Below, one piece after another: positions 57,686-64,000 of a DNA stretch of 64,000 bases. A program made the translations under genes and the position numbers. A model generated the notes under the pieces. It was not told where the DNA came from. It did not search any database and saw only the letters and a program-made list of their open reading frames with translations. Origin of the DNA: Streptomyces sp. NRRL S-118 (GTDB taxonomy: Bacteria; Actinomycetota; Actinomycetes; Streptomycetales; Streptomycetaceae); contig NZ_JOBL01000099.1 in the NCBI RefSeq assembly GCF_000716335.1, positions 57,974 to 121,973 on the forward strand, in the 5' to 3' direction. The stretch's first letter is position 1, and each line of letters opens with the position of its first letter.

Positions 57686-60526
57686 TCAGCGGGTGACGCG
57701 GTAGGCGGTGACGGCCTGTTCGTAGATTTCGGTCACCTTGTCCCGCTGGCCGTCCGGGCCGATGACCTGGATGACGTGGTAGCGGCCGTCGACCACGAGG
57801 GCGAGGTTACGGACGTACACCTCACGGCCGTTGGTGTCCTGCCAGGTGAACTGACCCTCCGCCATCACCTGCTGTCCGACGTCGACGCGGCGCATTCCGG
57901 TGACGGACGCCCAGGAGGAGTCGCGCCACGGCTGCAGCTCACGCTCCTTGGAGCGCTGGTACTCCAGGGGGTCGCTGCCGTTGGCCTGCACGGTGTCACG
58001 GCCGGGGACGACGACGAGCGCGTAGTCACCGCCCGTATAGCGGACCTGGCCCACGTCGTTGATGGGGCTGCGCCGCCACGTCGCGTCCACACCGATCCGG
58101 AACCCCTCCGGGTCCTCCTTCAGCACGTAACCGGCGGCCAGGGCGGGCGCGGTCGGCGTGTCGGCGTTCGGTGAGGGAGCCTGGCTGGCCGGCCCGGTGG
58201 CCGAGGCGGTGGGCCGGGACGGGGCGGTGGGACCGGTCGTCCCCGGGGCGGTGGCGGGCGGCTGCGGGGCACCATGGCCGCTCGGCCGGCGGTCCTCCGT
58301 CCCGGCCTTGGGCATGAACAGCACGGCGTACGCCACGGCCGCGGCCAGCGCGAGCAGGATGACGATCAGGAGCGTTCGCCCGAGCGCCTTGGGTGCCCGG
58401 CCGACAGCGGGCGCCCGGGGGTGTTCCCGGGGGACGCCCGTGTGCTCCCGGGCCGCTCTCGGCCCGCGGGCGGGCTTGGGCTTCTTGTGGCGGTGGCGCC
58501 CCTGGACGGCGGCACCGCCGCGCCTCTTGCGCACCAGTTCGCCGCGGCGGCGCACGATGGGCAGCCGGGTGTCGTCGACGACGGACGGCATCGGGACGAC
58601 GGCGGTGCCCGCGTCCGGCTCCGGCGCCGAGCGGATGAGCGAGCGCAACCAGCCGCGCAGTTCCTCGAAGTCGGGGCGCTCGGTGGGGTCCTGGCGCAGC
58701 AGCGACTCGACCACGGGGCGCAGCGGGCCGCACTCCTCCGCGTACGCGGGCGGCTCGGCGCACACCATCTGCACCAGCTCGGCGGCGCTCTCCTCGGGGT
58801 ACGGCGCGTGCCCCTGCACGGCGCGGTAGAGGAGCGCGCCGAGCCCCCACAGGTCGGTGGCGGGAGTGATGGGCGGTGCGAGCTGCCAGTTGCCGTGCAC
58901 GGGACCGGCCTGCTCGGGGGCCCACCGCTCGGTGACGGCTCCCACGACGGCGATCCTCGTCTGGCGGGCGCGCTCGGCCGCCAGCGGTGTCGCGGGACCG
59001 CGGTACGGGGCGGCGGGACGCCCGGCCGCGACGACCTCGTCCCAGCTGCCGGAGCCTGCTGCGTGACCGGACTCGCCACCGGATCCGGGATCGGACCCTG
59101 TACCGGGGCCGGGGCCGGATCCGCGGCCGGTTGCCGGCTCCCGCGTCTGCCCGGGCACGCGCGCGTGGCGCTGGGCGTCGGCCTTGAGCGCGGCGGGGTA
59201 GGCGGGGACCGGGCGCCGGTCGACACCGCTCCCGGACCCGGACCCGGCGCCGTGACCGGAGCCGCGTCCGGGGGTTCCGCCGGCCGGTACGGGGCCGTGG
59301 TCCGGGCCGTCGTGCCACGTGCCGGTCAACAGGGCGCGCGGCGCCTCGCCGTCGTGGCCGCCGTCCTCGTCCTCGTCCTCGCCCTCGGTCTCGTCGTAAC
59401 CGCCGTCGTAGGCGGGCTGGGCGGGTGGCTGGATCCCGGGCCGGGGCCACGGGTTCTGCTCGTACCCGGCGGGCAGGGTCCCCCCGGGCGGCAGGGCGGC
59501 GGCGGCACCGGCCTCGTCGGCGCGGGCGGCGGCGCGCACTCCGGCGCGGTACGCGGCGATGGCCCCCGCCCGGGGTGACCGCACGTCCACCGCGGAGGAC
59601 CTGCCCGGGTCCGCGCCGTACGCGTCCGACGCGGCCTCCGCATCCGCCGCGTACCGGTCGGGCCCGTGCTGATCCACCCCGTAAGGGCCGGAGGAGTCGG
59701 TTCCGTACGGGCGTGTGCCGTACGGCAACGCGGGGCCGGCCCCCAGGGCCGGGCCACGGCCGGAACCGGTGCCCGGATCGCCGTGGTCGTCCGGATCGCC
59801 GTAGCCGTCCGGATCGATGTCCGGGCCGGCGCCGGGGCCGGCTTCCGCCCGCTCGGTTTCGTCGTCCGGCTGCGGCACCGGCACGTAACCGCACAGCGCC
59901 TCTTCCGCCGCGCCCGCCGCGAGGCCCGTCAGGACGACCCGCCCGTCGTCGCAGACGAGCACCGTGCGGGCGGTGATGTTGCGGTGCACCCAGCCGTGCG
60001 CGTGCAGGGCGCGCAGGGCGGTGAGCACGTCCGAGCCGATCTCCGCGGCCCGGTAGGGGTTCAGCGGGCGCTCGGCGAGCAGGGCCGCCAGCGGGCGCGC
60101 GGCCACCAACTCGCTCACTATCCAGAGCGATCCCGCCTCCGCGAACACGTCGAAGACCTGGTCCAGGCGCGGGTGGTCCGGGATCTGGGCCGCGGCCTGT
60201 GCGGCCTCGATGGCCCGCCGAACGGCCGGGTCACTGGGCCGCCGCGTGGTCCGTCCGGCCGCCGCCCTGCGCGGCGCCGCTGCCGTCGACGTGTGCCCCG
60301 ACGCGCCGGAGGAACCGTACGTACCGTACGTACCGGCCGTACCGATCGCCCCTTCGGCGTCCAGCACCTCGGCGTCGACGACCTCCGGCAACGGCAGCTG
60401 CCGGATGAGGACCTCCTGCCCGCTGTAGGTGTCGAAGGCGCGCGTCTCGACGAGTTCGTACTCGTCAGAGGGCGGCAAGGGCAGGCGGTAGCGGTCGGCG
60501 AGCACCCTCCCCGCATAGTCGTCCAC
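57686..60526 (-). CDS. Kinase-like protein with degenerate active site (pseudokinase), array copy 3
   Basis: 946 residues from a GTG with GGGGAGG upstream. The N-terminal kinase fold is recognisable (SLWIVSELVAARPLAALLAE; WGLGALLYRAVQGHAPYPEE) but the catalytic set is gone. There is no G-rich loop; VAVK is replaced by QEVLIRQLPLP; HRD reads HRN in GWVHRNITARTVLVCDDGRV; and DFG reads TGLA. A very long Gly/Pro/Asp/Tyr-rich insert (~230-480) interrupts the domain. A TM near ~715-735 (LLIVILLALAAAVAYAVLF) leads to the same ectodomain type (LKEDPEGFRIGVDATWRR). It may bind ATP weakly or not at all and act as a scaffold or regulator of the three active kinases beside it. Confidence 0.92.
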   Translation of the reverse strand: MDDYAGRVLADRYRLPLPPSDEYELVETRAFDTYSGQEVLIRQLPLPEVVDAEVLDAEGAIGTAGTYGTYGSSGASGHTSTAAAPRRAAAGRTTRRPSDPAVRRAIEAAQAAAQIPDHPRLDQVFDVFAEAGSLWIVSELVAARPLAALLAERPLNPYRAAEIGSDVLTALRALHAHGWVHRNITARTVLVCDDGRVVLTGLAAGAAEEALCGYVPVPQPDDETERAEAGPGAGPDIDPDGYGDPDDHGDPGTGSGRGPALGAGPALPYGTRPYGTDSSGPYGVDQHGPDRYAADAEAASDAYGADPGRSSAVDVRSPRAGAIAAYRAGVRAAARADEAGAAAALPPGGTLPAGYEQNPWPRPGIQPPAQPAYDGGYDETEGEDEDEDGGHDGEAPRALLTGTWHDGPDHGPVPAGGTPGRGSGHGAGSGSGSGVDRRPVPAYPAALKADAQRHARVPGQTREPATGRGSGPGPGTGSDPGSGGESGHAAGSGSWDEVVAAGRPAAPYRGPATPLAAERARQTRIAVVGAVTERWAPEQAGPVHGNWQLAPPITPATDLWGLGALLYRAVQGHAPYPEESAAELVQMVCAEPPAYAEECGPLRPVVESLLRQDPTERPDFEELRGWLRSLIRSAPEPDAGTAVVPMPSVVDDTRLPIVRRRGELVRKRRGGAAVQGRHRHKKPKPARGPRAAREHTGVPREHPRAPAVGRAPKALGRTLLIVILLALAAAVAYAVLFMPKAGTEDRRPSGHGAPQPPATAPGTTGPTAPSRPTASATGPASQAPSPNADTPTAPALAAGYVLKEDPEGFRIGVDATWRRSPINDVGQVRYTGGDYALVVVPGRDTVQANGSDPLEYQRSKERELQPWRDSSWASVTGMRRVDVGQQVMAEGQFTWQDTNGREVYVRNLALVVDGRYHVIQVIGPDGQRDKVTEIYEQAVTAYRVTR

Positions 60527-60661
60527 GACGCCTCCCCACGAACGTGCTGTCCCCCCGGTCCCACAGATCGTACGTAACCGTCATATTCGGTCAATGCTCG
60601 TACAGTTATTCACCGATCCGGCTTCGTACGGTCCACGAGCTCTCACGATACGTGGCCCTGG

Positions 60662-63600
60662 TCAGTCCTTGGGGCTGAACGTCGCGAACGCCGTCTTCCG
60701 CAGCGTCGTGCACTCCGCGCCGTCCCACTCGTCGGACTTGCAGGTGATCATGATCGAGTAGCCGTGCTGGGCGTCGACCTTGAATCCCCTGTTGAGGACC
60801 CATACCCGCTGACCGGCCTGGTTGCGCTCGAATTGCCAGTCGGCGACGGTCGGGTAGCCGTTGTAGTCGACCTTCTTGATGCCGTGGTGCGTGTAACCGC
60901 TGCTGGTGGCGGCCACGGCGGCCTGGGCGGCGGTCCACGCGGCGGCGGCGTCTTCCTTGGGGCTGCCGTTGAAGTCGACCTGCACCCGCGGGAACCCGCC
61001 GTTCACGCTGAATATCCCGCCGGAGTTCTGCCCGGCTACGCCGGTCATGCGGAAGTTCGACGGCATGGCCATGGAGAAGTGGAACCGGTCGTTCGTGACC
61101 ATCGTGTAGCCCGGCGGCAGGGCGGCGCCGTTGCCGGTGCCGCCGGAGGCCTTGCCGGTTCCGTCGCCGGTTCCGGTGGTGGTCCCGGTGCCGGTGCTCG
61201 CGCCGCCGTTCTGCTGCCCGCCGGTGCCCTGGTCCCCGCCGCTCGCCCCGGCGCTCTGTCCGCCGGAGCCGGGCTGGGCTCCGCCCTGCGCCGCGCCTCC
61301 GCCCTGCTGCTCGCCCTTCCCCTGGTCGCCGCCGGTCGCGCCTGCGGACGCCGCCTTGTCGCCCTGGGCCGTGCCCTTGCCGTTGGCGCCCGGCTTGTCG
61401 TCCCCGCCGAAGGCGAAAGCCAGGACCGCGGCGACCACCACGAGCACCGCCACCACCGCGATGACGACGAGCGTGCGGCGCGGCACCACATCCGTGAGCG
61501 GCGCCCGCACCGGCGCCTGAGCGCTGGACTTCGGCTGCACCGGCGGCTTCGGCCCGGTGTCCTGCTTGGCGGCGGCGTTACGCACGGAGCGGAGGGCGCC
61601 GCGCACCCGCTCGGCCGCCGCGTCGGCCGCTTCCCTGGCCTTCTCGGCCGGCGCCGGCGGCAGCGGCACCACGCGCGTGGCCTCCGGCGACGGCTCCGGT
61701 ACCGGCGGCACGACGGGCGGCTCGGGCGTGTGGATCACGTCGTCGAGCAGCACCCGGGCGCCCGCGTCGTCGAGCCGCTTCACGGGATCCTTGTGCAGCA
61801 GGCCGTAGATGACCTCCTCCAGCGGCCCCGCGTTCTTCGGCGGGTCGAGCTGCTCGGTCATCACGGCGGTCAGCGTCGCGATGGCGGAGCCCTTGTCGTA
61901 CGGAGGGCAGCCCTCCACGCACGCGTAGAGCAGGCCGCCCAGCGACCACATGTCCGCCGCCGGCCCCGGCTTGTGGCCGCGGGCCCGCTCCGGCGAGATG
62001 TACGAGGGCGCGCCGACGAGCATGCCGGTGGAGGTGATGGACGGGTCGCCTTCCACCTGGGCGATGCCGAAGTCGGTGAGGACGACACGCCCGTCGTCCG
62101 AGATGAGCACGTTGGACGGCTTCACGTCACGGTGGAGGATGCCCTCGCGGTGTGCGGAGCGCAGCACGTCGAGGATGGCGAGCCCGACCTCGGCGGCGCG
62201 CCGGGGCGTCAGCACGCCGTCCTCGCGGATGACGTCGGCGAGCGACTTGCCCTCGATGAGCTCCATGACGATCCAGGGGCGATCGTCCTCGTCGACGACG
62301 TCGTAGACCGTCACCGCACCGTTGTTACGGATCCGCGCGATCGCCTTGGCCTCGCGGAGGGTACGCGTGATGAGGCGGCGCTTCTCCTCCTCGTCGATGC
62401 TGCTCGGGAAGCGGAGCTCCTTGACGGCGACGGTCCGGCCGAGCGTCTCGTCCACGGCCCGCCAGACGGTGCCCATGCCGCCGCGTCCGAGCACCGCACC
62501 AAGCCGGTACCGCCCGGCCAGCAGCCTCCCTTCGGTCGTCGTGGTCGTCGCGGCGGCGCCCGCCGAACGGCCGGCCGAGGGGGCGCCAGCAGAGGCCCGG
62601 TCCCGGCCGGTACCGCCGACCGGACCCTTCCTGCCGGTGCCGGCGCCAGGGCTGCCGGTACCGGTGCCGGTGCCGGAAGCCGCCGGAGCGGCTGGGGCGG
62701 CCGGAGCGGCGCCGGCTTCGGAGCCGGAACGGCCCGTGCCGCTGGACGTCGGCTTCTTCAGCGTCGCGCCGGGAGGCGAGCCCGCCGACTGCCCGGCGTC
62801 CTCCCGGCCCTTGCCCGTCCGAGCCCCGGGCACGGCGGGCTTGGCAGCGGAAGCCGCTGCGTCGGAACCGGACGACTCGGGCGATGCGGGTGCGGCAGAA
62901 GAGGTGGGTGCGGCAGGCGAGGCGCCGCCGTTACGCGTCCCCGACCGGGCCGCGGGAACCGGGGGCTGCGCGGCCGACGCGGCCCGCCCGCCCTGTTCGC
63001 CGCTCTTCTCGTCGCTCTTCGTACCGCCGTGCTCCACACCGCTCCCGGCGACGTCCGCTCCGGCGTCGCCGTCCCGCTCGGCGTCGCTCTTCACATCACT
63101 CCGGGCATCACTCTTGGCGTCACGCTTCTCGTCGCTCTTCACGCCGCTCTTCGCGCCACGCTTCCCGTCGCTCTTCACGTCGCTCTTCGCGGCGTCCGCT
63201 CCGGCGGTCCCGTCCCGCTTCACGTCCTGCTCGACGCCCGACTCCACGGCCGCACCCTCGCCCGTCCTGACATCGGACTTCCCGTCCGGTCCTGCGACCG
63301 GCGAGACGCCCACCCCGTGATCCGACGTACCGCCCGGACGGCTCCCCGCACCGGCCGACGCTCCGTCAACCACCTCGCCGGCCCGTCGGGCTTCCGGCGT
63401 CGCGCTCGACACGACTCCGGCCTTCGCACCCGGCGCCGCGTCCCGCTCAGCCTCCGACGCTGCCTCCGACCCTGCCTTCGAGCCGACATCCGCTCCGGTC
63501 TTCGATCCGGTCTTCGATCCGGGGTTCGGCCCGGACCGGGACCCGGCTCCGGCCGCTCCGGACGTGGCATCGGCCCCGGCCACCGACCCGGCCTCGGGCT

Positions 63601-63730
63601 CGCCATCAGACGCGGCACCGGGCTCGACAGGGGGCTGCACGGCCGGCTCCCCGTCCGGTCCGGTGCCCGACTTCATGGCGTCCCGCTGAGGTTCCCGCGC
63701 CGCGTCCCGCGACTGCTCCGCTCCCGACAT
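60662..63730 (-). CDS. Membrane Ser/Thr protein kinase with long repetitive N-terminus, array copy 4
   Basis: 1022 residues from ATG 63730 (AGAGGGGACG upstream; the longer frame to 63814 adds nothing). Unlike its neighbours, the kinase domain is internal. Residues 1-~385 are low complexity with Lys/Ser/Asp repeats (KSDVKSDGKRGAKSGVKSDE) followed by Ala/Pro/Ser/Gly stretches. The kinase (~395-660) is complete: GRGGMGTVWRAVDETLGRTV, VAVKELRFP, LHRDVKPSNVLISDDGRVVL, TDFGIAQVEG, GAPSYISPERARG. The TM at ~755-778 (TLVVIAVVAVLVVVAAVLAF) precedes a Gly/Gln-rich stalk and the ectodomain (PPGYTMVTNDRFHFSMAMPS). It heads the kinase array and is divergent from a secreted protein gene. Confidence 0.93.
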   Translation of the reverse strand: MSGAEQSRDAAREPQRDAMKSGTGPDGEPAVQPPVEPGAASDGEPEAGSVAGADATSGAAGAGSRSGPNPGSKTGSKTGADVGSKAGSEAASEAERDAAPGAKAGVVSSATPEARRAGEVVDGASAGAGSRPGGTSDHGVGVSPVAGPDGKSDVRTGEGAAVESGVEQDVKRDGTAGADAAKSDVKSDGKRGAKSGVKSDEKRDAKSDARSDVKSDAERDGDAGADVAGSGVEHGGTKSDEKSGEQGGRAASAAQPPVPAARSGTRNGGASPAAPTSSAAPASPESSGSDAAASAAKPAVPGARTGKGREDAGQSAGSPPGATLKKPTSSGTGRSGSEAGAAPAAPAAPAASGTGTGTGSPGAGTGRKGPVGGTGRDRASAGAPSAGRSAGAAATTTTTEGRLLAGRYRLGAVLGRGGMGTVWRAVDETLGRTVAVKELRFPSSIDEEEKRRLITRTLREAKAIARIRNNGAVTVYDVVDEDDRPWIVMELIEGKSLADVIREDGVLTPRRAAEVGLAILDVLRSAHREGILHRDVKPSNVLISDDGRVVLTDFGIAQVEGDPSITSTGMLVGAPSYISPERARGHKPGPAADMWSLGGLLYACVEGCPPYDKGSAIATLTAVMTEQLDPPKNAGPLEEVIYGLLHKDPVKRLDDAGARVLLDDVIHTPEPPVVPPVPEPSPEATRVVPLPPAPAEKAREAADAAAERVRGALRSVRNAAAKQDTGPKPPVQPKSSAQAPVRAPLTDVVPRRTLVVIAVVAVLVVVAAVLAFAFGGDDKPGANGKGTAQGDKAASAGATGGDQGKGEQQGGGAAQGGAQPGSGGQSAGASGGDQGTGGQQNGGASTGTGTTTGTGDGTGKASGGTGNGAALPPGYTMVTNDRFHFSMAMPSNFRMTGVAGQNSGGIFSVNGGFPRVQVDFNGSPKEDAAAAWTAAQAAVAATSSGYTHHGIKKVDYNGYPTVADWQFERNQAGQRVWVLNRGFKVDAQHGYSIMITCKSDEWDGAECTTLRKTAFATFSPKD

Positions 63731-63891
63731 GCGTCCCCTCTGCGATCCCTGAATCCTCGCCCGCGCCTGCCGCTTCCCGCGCGATGCGGTAACCCGCCCT
63801 GGAAGAGCGTCCATTGTCCCTCACTCCGGGACCGGCGGTTCTCCCGGGTCCTGCGTGCGTCAGGATGGCCCCCGAGGAAGGGACACGTGCC

Positions 63892-64000
63892 ATGCGAACG
63901 ACCAGGATGCGACGGGCTGTCGTGCTGGTCACGGTTCTCCTCGGAGCGGGCGTCCAGTCCTTCTCGGGGGCCCCCTCCCCCCCACCCCCCCCCCCCCCCC
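63892..64000 (+). CDS. Secreted protein, 5' fragment cut by the window end
   Basis: Starts MRTTRMRRAVVLVTVLLGAG after GAGGAAGGGA, an excellent RBS. The sequence is a typical Sec signal peptide (basic n-region, hydrophobic core, then VQSFSGAPS). After that the frame runs into a homopolymer of C and the window ends. The identity of the mature protein cannot be told. It is divergent from the fourth kinase gene, with a 161-base spacer that must hold both promoters. Confidence 0.6.
   Translation, partial: MRTTRMRRAVVLVTVLLGAGVQSFSGAPSPPPPPPP
63971..64000. other. C homopolymer at the window end
   Basis: The last 30 bases are almost pure C (two interruptions). This is probably where an assembly stopped or polished poorly, so length and reading frame here should not be trusted. 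Confidence 0.7.

Overview
The window is 64 kb of a very GC-rich actinobacterial chromosome, almost certainly from a Streptomyces. The base composition, heavy third-position G/C, frequent GTG starts, LAETG-type sortase sorting signal, MmpS-like lipoprotein, PspC/LuxR signalling and arrays of one-TM Ser/Thr kinases all point that way. The gene order folD, purH-purN, sucCD, icmB, lipase, M23 peptidase, pcrA, NlpC/P60, guaA, chorismate mutase, kinase cluster matches what I remember of the conserved core of the S. coelicolor chromosome (roughly SCO4824 down to SCO4775). That synteny is recalled, not searched.

Layout. 1-5.4 kb holds one-carbon and purine genes (folD; overlapping purN-purH) with two small membrane proteins. 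5.4-11.0 kb holds a DUF6350-type multi-pass protein, divergent from an unusual HTH / acidic linker / sigma-factor-like / TM protein, then sucCD. 11.3-13.4 kb carries two secreted low-complexity proteins. 13.5-21.9 kb is a YehLMPQ-like module: MoxR AAA ATPase, DUF5682 protein and VWA protein, translationally coupled on the minus strand, with SWIM zinc-finger and DUF5691 genes running divergently. 22.5-31.7 kb has a free-standing B12-binding mutase subunit, a lipase, an M23 peptidase, PcrA helicase and two NlpC/P60 cell-wall hydrolases; one of these has a clear ydaO-type (c-di-AMP) riboswitch leader. 31.8-37.5 kb has a membrane-anchored esterase, a PspC-containing histidine kinase/LuxR regulator pair, a divergent PspC protein and a DoxX protein.

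37.7-43.9 kb is the most unusual part. It encodes a 1718-residue protein with an N-terminal caspase-like peptidase (H79/C135), a GHKL/HSP90-type ATPase around residues 615-760, and about nine C-terminal helical repeats. It is tightly linked to a small protein resembling the peptidase-co-occurring ('Pepco/Trypco') components, and to a possibly frameshifted membrane protein. This has the architecture of an NTP-dependent conflict (defence or cell-suicide) system.

44-47.2 kb has a class II aldolase, guaA and chorismate mutase. The chorismate mutase is preceded by a short leader ORF rich in Phe/Tyr codons and a strong terminator, an attenuator arrangement. 47.2-48.2 kb is a gene-poor kilobase with hairpins and a decayed integrase fragment. 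48.2-53 kb has a sortase substrate, a GMC oxidoreductase with a ferredoxin-type Cys motif and a succinate-semialdehyde dehydrogenase. 53.1-63.7 kb is an array of four paralogous membrane Ser/Thr kinases, one of which has lost its catalytic residues. The window ends in a C homopolymer inside the start of a secreted protein gene.
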